Source of the DNA: Acanthamoeba lenticulata | Lineage: Eukaryota > Discosea > Longamoebia > Acanthamoebidae | DNA: 23,581 bases | Direction: 5' to 3' | Assembly: GCA_002179805.1 (NCBI GenBank) | Contig: NAVB01000102.1 | Span: 1-23,581, forward strand | Shown: positions 1 to 9,779 of the stretch, piece after piece | Layout: every line of letters begins with the position of its first letter | Numbering within the stretch: position 1 is the stretch's first letter | Translations under genes and position numbers: made by a program | Notes under the pieces: generated by a model | What the model saw: the letters and a program-made list of their open reading frames with translations, nothing else | The model's database searches: none | What the model was told of the DNA's origin: nothing

Positions 1-2215
1 TATTGGAGGAAACGTACCAGTTGCAGGTGGCGGCGAAGCTCAAGTTGGCGGGAGGCGGCGAGAGGACGTCGGGGAGGGCACCGCACAGCGCGTTGTTCTC
101 CAGAGACAGCACCTCGAGCGCGCCGAGCGCGAGACTGGGCAGCAGACCCCGAGCGCCCGTGTTGTCGAGCACCCTGAACGTCATACAGACGTCATCGCGC
201 CACACCGAGCGTCAGCGCTGCCGAGACCAGGAGCTCGTTCGTCCGTTGGTGCGTACAGGTGGGTGAGAGACACGAGCCCGTCGAGCAGGGACGCGGGGAT
301 GCCGTTGACCAGCAGCTGGGGGTTGTTCGAGAGGACGCTGTGCACGGCGTGAAGATGTGAGCGGCGCACGCAGGCCGAGCCTCCAAGACGTGCACGTACA
401 GGACGGTGAGGTTGGCCAGGGACGACAGGTCCGGCAGGCCTCCGGTCAGGTTGTTGCCGCTCAGATTGCTGGACCATGCGTGCGCGGCGTGAGCCAGCGA
501 AGAGGAGAGGAAGACGAGGAAAAGACCAAGTCGCCGTACATCACGCGCAGGGAGACGAGGGCGCTGAGGTCAGGAAGGCCGCCCTCGAGGCGGTTGTTGC
601 TCAAGTCCCTGCTCGGGCGCCCCAGATGCCAGTCAGTCATCTGTGGAGCGGGCCCGCTCGGGGCGGCGTGCGAGTGGGTTGTACAGGTATTGGAGCGAGA
701 CGAGGCCGGACAGGTCGGGGATGACGCCCGACAGGTCGTTGTTGGACAGATCACTGCAGGGCGCCGGTGCCGGTGCGTGAGCGCAGCGGAGCCGCGCGAG
801 AAAGGGGGCGGAGGGCTGCGTACAGGGAAACGAGGGCCGTGAGGTTGGAGAGGTCGGGGATCACGCCGTCCAGCTGGTTGCGCGAGAGATTGCTGATGAC
901 AATGAAACACACCATCGGCAAAGGCGAGTGTTCGAGTCAGGCCCGGCGCATGGCAGGCGAGGGAGGCAACGGGACGTACAGGGACACGAGTGACACGAGA
1001 GACGAGAGCGACGGGATCGAGCCCGTCAGCTGGTTGTCCGACAGGTCCCTGCGTGGAGCCGTTGCGTTACAGCGACGCTCGCCCAGAGAGGAAGGGACTT
1101 TGAAGCCTCGGGGGCAGGACGTACAGGTTCACAAGATGCGTCAGGTTGGCCAGCGGAGGGATGGCTCCTTCGAGGGCATTGCCGGCCAGGTTCCTGTGCG
1201 GCACAAACCACGCCCGCGAGCGGTCACGCCAGATGAACGGTCGATGCCGCGCGAAGAAAAAGGCGCGTACAAGGTCTCGAGGGACAACAGGCTGGACAGA
1301 CTGGGGATGGTCCCGTTGTAGTCGTTGTTTGACAGGTCTCTGTATGAACCGAGAGCGCAGGGGGATTTGGCAAAGATGTAAGCAGGAATTGGCCAAAAAC
1401 GGATGGACGAGGCCGCGCGTACAGAGTGGTGAGGTTGGTGAGCTGGCCCAAGTCGTTGGGAAGCGATCCCACCAGATTGAGGCTGTCGAGCACACTGAAA
1501 GAACGAAAAGCGAAAAAGAATGAACAAAACGAAAACGAAAGCGAAAACGAAATGTGACGGGGGACGGCGACATACAGGCCCGTGATGACGCCCTGGGTGC
1601 AAACAATACCAGTCCACAAGTCGGCGCATGGGTCAGCTACAGTCGACGTCGTGTTCGTAGTATCCGTCGGGTTCGTCACATTGCTTGTGCTGTTGGTCAC
1701 TGTGCCGAGGGTGGTGTCGACCCAGCCCGTGACGTTGTTCGTGGCTTGGTTGACCTGCTTGGCCAGCTCGCCGAGAACGCCACTGACCGAAGACGTCAGA
1801 CCTGTGCACGTGAGCACACTCGAATTAGTGCTGTTGCATGGCACATTTAGCTCCAGAAGCACCCAGTGCGCCGTGATTTGGACCTGCCAAGTTCCCCGAA
1901 AACGAGACCGCGACTGGATTGCATTGCCAATAGCTGATGGCGGTGGTGAAGTGAGGGCGAGATGCAGTACCCGACGTGACACCACCAAGCTGTCTGGGCT
2001 CCTCGCTGGCCTCGGAGAGGGCAAAGAGAAGAACGAAAAGCAGAAACAGAAACGCCGTCGCCTGCTGGGGTCGGAGTGTGGCGCAACAAAACAAGTACAG
2101 CGCAGCACAGGAACGCGGAGACTGAGTTTAAACTCGGCCTCCAAGCGAGAAAGCCAAGCTGGGCCGGCAGTGAGCAAAGGGTCGGGCGCACCTGAGTAGA
2201 CACGGGCTTTGCCAT
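1..2215 (-). CDS. Secreted leucine-rich-repeat protein, one LRR per exon (3' end off the window)
   Basis: Predicted extracellular or surface LRR protein; the ligand is unknown. Exons on the minus strand are 2215-2192, 2061-1981, 1913-1576, 1494-1423, 1339-1271, 1193-1125, 1048-980, 892-824, 753-685, 608-540, 468-400, 337-257 and 173-18, at least 411 residues. I chose the ATG at 2215 because its 8-codon exon (MAKPVSTQ) splices in phase 0 onto a hydrophobic stretch (ATAFLFLLFVLLFALSEA), making a good signal peptide. A 113-residue exon follows, rich in N-glycosylation sequons (NST, NSS, NVT), and ends in an LRR N-cap (CADLWTGIVC). The repeats then match the plant-type consensus LDLSxNxLxGxIPxLxxL. 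The last visible exon holds an irregular repeat and a Cys cap (CGALPDVL...CNW). The junction 1980/1914 is the least certain, because its donor GTCACG is weak. A donor at 17 points to more exons beyond the edge, so a transmembrane or kinase domain cannot be excluded. Confidence 0.85.
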
Positions 2216-2846
2216 GCTGTGCGTGCTTTGCTTTGGAGAAACGTTTGGACTGCTGATCTGTGCGGCCGGGACGAGATAAAAAGCACAACCTGTGTGTCTC
2301 CGGTGTGCTCCCAGATGGTCGGTTAAAGGAGCACCACAACCATTGCTTGACATCACATGAGTTGCTCAGTCATTGGCTCACTCGTACGTGTGCTGGCGTG
2401 GGCCACAGCACCAGCATTGGATAATAAAACTCACTGGTATTTGCACAGACGTAATGTTTGCTTAGTTGCCTGGCACAAGTGTGGATTATGTTTCCAGGCC
2501 ACACACTGTGTAGGCGACCCATTTCGGACCCAGGAATTTGATCTGTGTATTTTCTTTTTCTTTTCTCTCACTTCCGGGCATTTCCGGTTTCTCTTCCTCG
2601 TTCGACACCTACCCGATCGGTCAGCTCGCCACGTACGTCCTCCTTTCATCTGCCCTTTTTGGATCCTTATCGCTTTTACGCCCTTCCCTCAAGTTTTTCA
2701 CTCATTGTTTATTGCTCGTTGATGTCGCATGTTCCGGCAGTCTGCGGATAGATACACGAGCCTATCTATCGTCACCCGAATCTCCTTCCTTTGGTGAGAA
2801 GGCCAAGTGGTCCGCGTAGTAGAAATCGTAACACCAAGTCCACACC
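2216..2846. promoter_or_regulatory. Divergent promoter region between the LRR gene and the MBOAT gene
   Basis: No convincing gene is present in these 631 bases. The two flanking start codons point away from each other, so both promoters must lie here. The half nearest the MBOAT start (about 2537-2720) is strongly pyrimidine-rich, as is also seen upstream of the F-box and GAR1 start codons in this window. A weak TATA-like run (ATAATAAAA) sits at 2421-2429. A 7-bp inverted repeat (GTGCTCC at 2305-2311, GGAGCAC at 2328-2334) lies near the LRR side. None of these is demonstrated to be functional. Confidence 0.45.
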
Positions 2847-4982
2847 ATGTTGGCTTGGCTCGACCAACAGCTTGAGGTGGTGGCCGCGGCTATCGGCTTC
2901 CCGGCCGACCAGCTCGCCATGGTCCTCTGTCTCTTCGTCAACTACCCCTTGGCATTCTTCTTCTTGCGCCTCCTCGGCAGCGGCGTTCCTGTGAGTCTGC
3001 GCCACTTGTTCTCTATTGTTCCTTCGATTGTGTTTGGCGCTTGGCTCTTCGGCTGGGACCTCGTGCACAGCTTCGTGTCGTCCCTGTTGGGCTACATGCT
3101 CCTTTATGTCTACGCCCATCGCTCGGCCGCATGCCCCAAGCTCATGTTCTTCTACGCGATGGCCTACGTTGCCGCTTCTCACATCTACAGGTACGTTTCC
3201 TCCCACTACGCCTAGCACACGCTACTTCTTTTCTGCGTAGTCGTTGTTGATCGCATGATGTTCGTCTGTTTTCAACGACAGCATGTACTACTCGTACATG
3301 GACTGGCACCTGGACTTCACGCGCCCGCAGATGATCATCACCATCAAGCTCACCACGCTGGCCTACAACCTCAGCGACGCCCGCTTCCGCGAGCAGGAGG
3401 TAGGCGCAACTCGGCTCCAGTCCTTTTCTTCGTATCCTCACCGTTTTCCTTCTTCTTCTTCTTCTTGCGACTTTCAGGATCTCTCGTCGCATGAGAAGGA
3501 GAAGCAGGTGAAGAAGATGCCGTCGCTGCTCGAGTTCATGGGCTACATCTACTTCTTCCCGTCCTTCCTGGCCGGCCCCCACATCTACTTTGCCGACTAC
3601 AAGAAGTTCATCGAGGGCATGCTGCACCCGATGGGCAAGAACCAGCCCTCGACGCTGCTGCCCGCCGCCCGCAAGATGGGCGAAGCCTTCCTCTGCATCG
3701 CCTTGGCCGCACCACTCGTGGCGATAATGCCCATCTCCCACCTGTGCACCAACGATTATGCTGCCCAGAGCTTCCTCTACAAGTTCGCTTTTACCCATCT
3801 TCAAGTCTTCTCGTATTCGTTTTGCATGTTTTCCTTCTTACACCACATCTTTGAACACCATCAGACTGGGATACCTGTACCTTGCGTCGGTGGGCGCCCG
3901 CTTCTCCTTCTACTTCGCCTGGCTCCTCTCGGGTTTGGCGCCTCTTTTGCAACTTTTTCGTTTTGTGTTTTTATTTTAATTCGATTTTTTTTTACCGGCC
4001 CGAGTAGAGGGCAGCTTCATCGCGTGCGGTCTCGGGTACAATGGCAAGACCAAGAACCCGCGCACAGGCCAGGAAGAGGTGCGACATTCTTCATTTTACT
4101 GGACGTCATCTTAGTGCTTCTTCTAACCACATGCCATTGAGTAGATAAAGTGGGATCGATGCAACAACATCGACGTGCTCGGCTGGGAGCTCGGCACGTC
4201 TCCCCGCGCGTGCATCGCCTCGTGGAATCGTCAGGTCCAGCAGTGGCTCTACAACTACGTCTATCTGCGCTCCTTCTACACCGTCGAGGTACGCTCGCCC
4301 GACCTCGTTTTTGCTTCCAACCGAGCAGGCCTCACGGGCAGGATTCGGTTACAAAACACAGGTGTTTGATGAAAAGACGCAGAAGAAGATCAAGATTACG
4401 AAGAGGGCCTGGTACAGCACGCTCCTGACCAACCTCCTCAGCGCCTTCTGGCACGGCTTCTACCCCGGCTACTACCTCGGCTTCGGCAGGTACGTCACCA
4501 ACCGATTTGCTCTTCTCGTTCCTGTTCTCCTTTGTCATCACCTGATCGTGTGGTCGGGCTGCAGCATGTCGTTCGTGGTTGAAGCTGCGCGCATCCTGCG
4601 CGCGACGCTCCGGCACCGGGTCGTCGTCACGTCGCCCGCTGAGGCCTTAAAGACCGAGACCGAGACCGTGGCCGAGGACAGCCCCGCGGGCAAGGCCAAG
4701 GAGGCCAAGCCCCTGAAGCCTGCTCCTACGACCTCGGCACCGAAGATGGTGGAACGACCGACGTCGATCAAGCCGCTCTACGACCTGGGCAGCTGGGTGC
4801 TGACCCAGACCAGCATCTCGCTGTGCATGTCCTCCTTCCTGGTGCTCGAACTCTCGTGCTCGTTGCACGTGTGGAACACCCTCTTCTGGTGGTCCCACAT
4901 CGGCTGCGCTGCCCTCCTGGCCGCCAGCAGCCTGGGCCTCCTGCGCCCGTTCGAGGAGCGCCGCGCCAGCAAGACGGCCTGA
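2847..4982 (+). CDS. MBOAT-family lysophospholipid acyltransferase
   Basis: Integral ER-type membrane enzyme predicted to transfer an acyl chain from acyl-CoA to a lysophospholipid (Lands cycle, Ale1/LPCAT3/MBOAT1-2 group). Exons are 2847-3190, 3282-3399, 3478-3782, 3865-3932, 4008-4078, 4145-4288, 4362-4489 and 4565-4982. They join in phase to give 531 residues, a normal length for the family. Most of the protein is hydrophobic, with many membrane segments. The diagnostic block SAFWHGFYPGYYLGF puts the catalytic histidine near residue 381. The preceding ASWNRQVQQWLYNYVY block supplies the conserved Asn near 330. A polar Thr/Glu/Pro/Lys-rich insertion (about residues 415-455) separates the core from the last membrane segments. 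The second intron (3400-3477) is 78 nt and stop-free, so retention would add 26 residues. The exact acyl acceptor cannot be read from sequence; family assignment is secure. Confidence 0.93.
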
Positions 4983-5504
4983 TCATCGTTTTCATTATCA
5001 TCACCGTGTTGTTCAACACATCTACGTGATGATGGCAGTATTTGTAGGTGGGGGTTGGCAATGCCAAACAAATAGCAATGTTTAAACACAAGGGCCAAGG
5101 AGTTGAAGAAAAACAAGAAGCTGCCCACCATCTGGTCTTTTGCCCCATCAAGAGTGAGGCCAACAACATGTTCCTCCACTCCGCAGAGCAACAACGATGC
5201 CAACGGATCGTGTTGCCTCTGATCCTGCGGGTCGAAAATGACGGACATTCCTGGTTGACAAAACGCAGCATGCCACAAATTTTTTGGTGGTTCACAACAG
5301 GACAGGGCGGGAGAGCGGAGAAGGAGGAAGTGGGTACACACCAGCAAAGTCAGGCGAAAGCTTTCGGATCAATCTTACACCACAAGACAGCGTAGTCTTT
5401 CTTCGTCTTTCCTCTCTCTTCTCTCTCTTGATTCCGAATTCTCAAGGCGGCTTCGGCTGCTCGCTTCTCCTTCCTCTTCCATCGACCTGTCTTCGTGTTA
5501 CTGA
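4983..5504. other. Intergenic: MBOAT 3' region and F-box gene promoter
   Basis: This 522-base gap holds the MBOAT 3' UTR and the promoter of the next plus-strand gene. A pyrimidine-rich tract (about 5395-5490) runs up to the F-box start codon. Overlapping open frames exist on the minus strand (to 189 codons), but they run into the MBOAT coding exon, differ in frame and show no recognisable domain, so I do not call them genes. No TATA box or RNA gene is evident. Confidence 0.5.
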
Positions 5505-8162
5505 ATGGAGAGTGGAGATGGAGAGGACTACCTTGAGTTCTGCGACTACTCGCTCTTCTACGTCCTGCCCAATGAAATAGTAGTTTCCATCTTCAGCTAC
5601 CTCTCGGTGCGCGACCTCTGTTGGCGCGTGTCACGCGTGAGTAAGCAATGGCATAGCCTTGCTAGCGATGGAGGCCTGTGGAAAGATCTCTACGCGAAAC
5701 AGTGGCCCAATCTGCCTGCCCATCTGCGCGAGAGGGTCGATTATGAAGCCTACCGCTGTCACAGGTTCGCCCTATCCCTTGTACTTCATCATTGAATTCT
5801 TAGATTATTCAGTTTCGGTTGCAGCGCTACGCGCCTCCTTAGATTTGATCCATTGACGAATAATATCTTATCATTCGTGGTCTTTGTGGTCATTGCGACG
5901 TGACACGTTCTGCAGCTCGCGCCTGCGTCAGCTCCACGGCAAGAGCCCGACGACCTCGCCCACCACAGCTGCGCGCATGGCTCGCGCTCGGAACCTGCTG
6001 CCCGCGGTCGACGCCGATGTCCTCATGGCCGAAGCCCAGCGCCGAACGCTCGAGGCCGATCAAGAGGAGCTCGAGCAGTCGAGTGACGATGCGATCACAC
6101 CACTCCAGCACCGCAGGACCGCCGACGACGACGACGACAGCGGCGACGACAGTGGTGATGACAGCGGCGACGAAGACAGCGGGCAGGAAGAGGAGGACGA
6201 CGTCAGCGAGAGCATCGCCTCAGAGGACGAGGCCGTCCTGCGGTCGCCCAAGACTCGCAGCGGCGGCGGCCAATACAACTCGGGCGACGAGCGCGGCTTC
6301 TCGCCGCGCATGGTCCGCGCCGACAGCGCCGACGGCCAGTCTCAGAACCGCGATGTCGCCGACGTCGAAGAGGAAGAAGACGATGAAGAGGAAGAGGACG
6401 AAGAGGCCAACCGGTGCTCGTTCGAGTGCTTCACCGATTCGTTCGACTCGCCCACGATCTCAGTCTCGTCTGTGCCCACGTCGCCGGCGCCGCAGCCGCG
6501 AGTCAGCTTGACCCCCGTCACCGCTGCTCGGCGCTCGCCGATCCCGGGTCGTGACGACAACAACAAGGACGAGGACGATGATATGCCTCAGGATCTTGAG
6601 ATCGATTGGCGCAGGAGCTTTGCCGAGCGCATGGACCGCGGACGTAACTGGCGCGGCAAGCCGGCCGACGTGGCCACCCTGCGCGGCCACACGCTGGCCG
6701 TTATGAGCGTCATCTCCAACGGCCGCACGGCCGCCAGCTGCTCGCTCGACGGCACCATCCGCACCGTACGGCCGCCCTTTTACTATTATTATTCCTATTT
6801 GTTTCTTATTCTCTTTTTATATCATTATTTATTTATTGTGATTGTGGGACGTCCAGTGGGACCTCGAGCGACGGCGATGCACGGGCGTGTTCTCGGGCCA
6901 CACGGACTGGGTCAACTCGATCGACCACGACGACCGCCGGGCCGAGCTCGACGTCGTCGTCAGCGGCTCCTACGACACCTCTGTCCGACGTACGTCGTGT
7001 TGGCCACACACAGCGAGAGATCTGTTGTTGTTTGGCTTCTGACCAATTCCATGCGCCCATGGATAATCTACACAACACCAACAGTGTGGGACACGAAGAA
7101 CAAGAAGTGCCAGCGCGTGCTGTGGGGCCACCAGAACATCGTGTGGGCCGTGCAGCTGGCGGGCAACCGCGTGGTGTCGTGCTCGTCGGACGCGACGGTC
7201 CGCGTGTGGGACGTCGAGGCCGGCCTGTGCACGCAGACCCTCACGGGCCACGAGGCCGCCATCTACTGCTGCCAGTTTGACCCGGAGCGCAACCTCGTCA
7301 TCACCGGCTCCATGGACCGCACCCTCCGTTTCTGGGACCTCTCCGCCGCAGGTTCGTGCCCCTCGTTCTCCACGACACGGCACGACACGCGCGCATGACA
7401 CACACGCTCACACATGGCACGACACGCGCGCGCATCGCACACACAGGCAATGCGAGGGGCGGGTGCGTGGGCGTGATGCGAGGCCACACGGACCGGCTGT
7501 GCTGCATGCAGGAGGACCCGGCCGAGCACCTGCTCGTGACGGGCTCGCGCGACAGCACCATCCGCCTGTGGGACACGCGCGTGATCGAGTCCGCGTCGTC
7601 ATCGTCGTCGGCCGCTGCGGGCGAGAGCCGCGCGTGCTATCGCGTGCTGCGGGGGCACGAGGGCCGCGTGTGCTGCCTCCAGTTTGACGAGGACAAGATC
7701 GTGTCGGGCTCGGACGACAACACCGTCAAGGTGTGGTCCCTCCACCACCGCGCCGGCACGGCGTCGTCTTCATCACCTTCATCTTCATCAGCTTCCTCAA
7801 CAACGGCCAAGCAGCAGCAGCAGCCGTCGTACTGCATCAACACGTTCACAGCGCATGATTACTGGGTCAACAGCCTCACCTTCCGAGACAACATGCTCAT
7901 CAGTGGAGCGGCCGACGACACCATCAAGCTGTGGGACTTTTCGTCATCGTCTTCTTCCTCTTCATCAGAGGGGCGAAGAGGCGGCCGTGGTGCAGCTGCC
8001 AAGACCTCGGGCCAGCAACAGCGCTGGTTTGGATCGGCGGCATCAGCGGCGGGCAAGAAGGGGACGGGGGGCGGCTTATGGTACGCCGGGCTGGTGTCTG
8101 CACGGCCACCACAGCAGACCTACATCACCAACCCGATCACTTCGGCCTGCATCCTCTCCTAA
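5505..8162 (+). CDS. F-box / WD40-repeat protein (SCF substrate receptor, FBXW7/Cdc4-like layout)
   Basis: Predicted substrate-recognition subunit of an SCF (Skp1-cullin-F-box) ubiquitin ligase. Exons are 5505-5764, 5916-6765, 6857-6989, 7085-7351 and 7447-8162, giving 741 residues. The F-box lies at about residues 17-65 (LPNEIVVSIFSYLSVRDLCW). A low-complexity linker of about 245 residues follows, very rich in Asp, Glu and Ser. From about residue 334 there are seven WD40 repeats, each with the GH...WD signature (for example LRGHTLAV, FSGHTDWV, LWGHQNIV, LTGHEAAI, MRGHTDRL, LRGHEGRV, FTAHDYWV), which is a full seven-bladed propeller. Serine runs interrupt the loop before repeat 7 and follow it. 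The tail (about 70 residues) is Gly/Ser-rich with no domain I recognise. The layout matches Cdc4/FBXW7, but substrate specificity and true orthology are not shown. The acidic linker is unusual in size. Confidence 0.9.
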
Positions 8163-8492
8163 GGAAGAGAACCAGCCTTGCCTACGCACAACTTTGGGCT
8201 GGCCAAGTAGCGCAGCCCCATTTTTTTTGTCCCATTAAACTGTACATCATCAGCTGCAATTATCACAACCAACCTTACCCTTGATGGGGGGAAAATAAAT
8301 GCAAATAAAAACGCACTTTTGTATTGGTGTGGGCGGAAAAAAGAGGGATTTTGAAAGCGGACTTTGCGGCCCACGGCAGAGAAAAAGAAGGGAAGGACGA
8401 CTTGCTCGCCGTTGATCGCGGTCCGGCCTTTTTTTCCTCTCTTCCATCTCATTCATCTCCATTCGGAGCCCTCAATCTAGAAAACAGAAATA
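8163..8492. other. Intergenic: F-box gene 3' region and GAR1 promoter
   Basis: These 330 bases hold an ATTAAA at about 8234 and an AATAAA at about 8294 that could serve as poly(A) signals for the F-box gene. An octamer-like ATGCAAAT sits at 8299-8306. A pyrimidine-rich tract (about 8428-8462) lies just before the GAR1 start codon. No gene is seen. Confidence 0.45.
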
Positions 8493-9483
8493 ATGTCGTT
8501 CAGGGGTGGACGAGGTGGTGGTGGTGGCGGCCGTGGCGGTTTCTCCCCTCGCGGCGGCGACCGTGGTGGCCGTGGCGGCTTCTCGCCCCGTGGTCGCGGT
8601 GGTGATCGCGGAGGCTTCCGTGGCGGTCGAGGAGGTCACGATATGCCCCAGGGTCCCCCTGACACTGTCGTCGGTTCGTTTTCTCACCATGCCACCACCT
8701 ATTCCTTCACATCTCCGCCCTCATTTCTCCGGTCATATCAAATGGGGGCTGCATTTGTAAGACGATCTCCTAACGGGCTCATTTCGCTCAATTAATCGCT
8801 GCAGAGCTCGGCAAGTTCTCGCACGCGTGCGAGGGCGAGATGGTGTACAAGATGGTGGAGACCGACAAGGTCCCCAAGTTCAACCACCCTGTCTACACCC
8901 ACGACAAGGTTGAGGTTGGTAAGGTCGATGAGATCTTCGGCACAACGACTGAGCCCGTACGCCTCCCTTTGCCCATGTGATCGGCATTTGTTCTACTCGC
9001 CATTTGAAGAGTTGAATTAATCGTGGACACGCCTCTTGCTGTGTCATGTACCGCAGTACTTCACAGTGAAGCCCAACCAGGGCTTCGTGGCCACGAGCTT
9101 CAAGTCTGGCGACTCCATCTGCATGGGCACCTTCTCGCTGCTCAACAAGGAGATGTTCCTCGAGGAGGGCAAGCCCAAGCCCCCCAGGTACGTCATGGCC
9201 ACTAGGCCCTACACTCGACACGATGACTCACCGCCACTTTTATCACCTTCTTCTTCTTCTTCTTCATCATCTTCGCAGGACGCCCATCAAGTCGCGTGGC
9301 GGTGACCGTGGCGGTCGTGGCGGCTTCCGGGGCGGTCGTGGTGGCGGTGGCTTCCGAGGCGGTGACCGTGGCGGTCGTGGCGGCGGTGGCTTCCGGGGCG
9401 GTCGTGGCGGCGGTGGCTTCCGAGGTGGCGACCGTGGCGGTCGTGGCGGTGGTGGCTTCCGGGGCGGTCGCGGCAGGGGCTGA
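8493..9483 (+). CDS. GAR1: H/ACA ribonucleoprotein subunit Gar1
   Basis: Core protein of H/ACA small nucleolar RNPs, which guide pseudouridylation of rRNA and snRNA in the nucleolus together with the dyskerin/Cbf5, Nop10 and Nhp2 homologues. Exons are 8493-8673, 8805-8956, 9057-9187 and 9279-9483, giving 222 residues, close to other eukaryotic Gar1 proteins. The order is an N-terminal Arg-Gly-Gly domain (about residues 1-50), the conserved Gar1 beta-barrel core (from ELGKFSHACEGEMVYK through KVDEIFGTTTEPYFTVKP to FLEEGKPKPPR) and a second RGG domain to the end. Both RGG domains are the classic Gar1 arrangement. The C-terminal one is encoded by near-tandem copies of a Gly/Phe/Arg unit at 9300-9480. 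All three introns begin GTNCG. I examined the first intron (131 nt) for C/D-box snoRNA motifs and saw none. Confidence 0.95.
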
Positions 9484-9779
9484 TCTGGTCATGTGGAACC
9501 AACAAGAGCAAAAAACAACAACAACGAACAACCACTTGATCATTTCAAATCCTTTTCTTCTTTATTTTTATGGTCTGTACAAGAAGACCAAGTAGTAGAA
9601 GTTTATGATGGCCCGCTACACGCTACTCACGTTGTCCACGAGGCGTTCGTGCTGAACTCCAGTGCACGCCGCAAGAGGCAAGCTGCTAGAAAAGAAAAAG
9701 AAACAAACAAAAATCGAAAAAGACAAGAAAAAGGGAGAAGCCCTTCGAGGAGCCACAGGAGGGGGGAACCAGCAGAAAG
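9484..9779. other. Intergenic: GAR1 3' region and GPATCH3-like promoter
   Basis: This 296-base gap lies between two plus-strand genes. It is A-rich around 9505-9530 and again at 9690-9735, where repeated GAAAAA-type runs precede the next start codon. No ORF, TATA box or RNA gene is evident. Confidence 0.4.

Noticed and set aside
925..960. B-box-like TGTTCGAGTCAGG as part of a tRNA
   Set aside because: It lies inside an LRR-gene intron with no acceptor, D-arm or anticodon-arm pairing around it.
1825..2094. Frame beginning at 2094 as the start of the LRR protein
   Set aside because: Its first codon is TTG, not ATG. A phase-0 splice from an 8-codon ATG exon at 2215-2192 gives a better signal peptide.
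2357..2722. 121-codon frame upstream of the MBOAT start
   Set aside because: Composition is that of a pyrimidine-rich promoter/5' UTR (Phe, Leu and Ser runs), with no domain.
4768..5347. Overlapping 175- and 189-codon frames on the minus strand
   Set aside because: Partly antisense to the last MBOAT exon, in two competing frames, with no recognisable domain or promoter.
6766..6856. Hydrophobic Tyr/Phe/Leu segment in the F-box protein frame
   Set aside because: This is an AT-rich intron that happens to lack an in-frame stop in the upstream frame. Removing it restores a WD40 blade ending (GTIRT-WDLERRRC).
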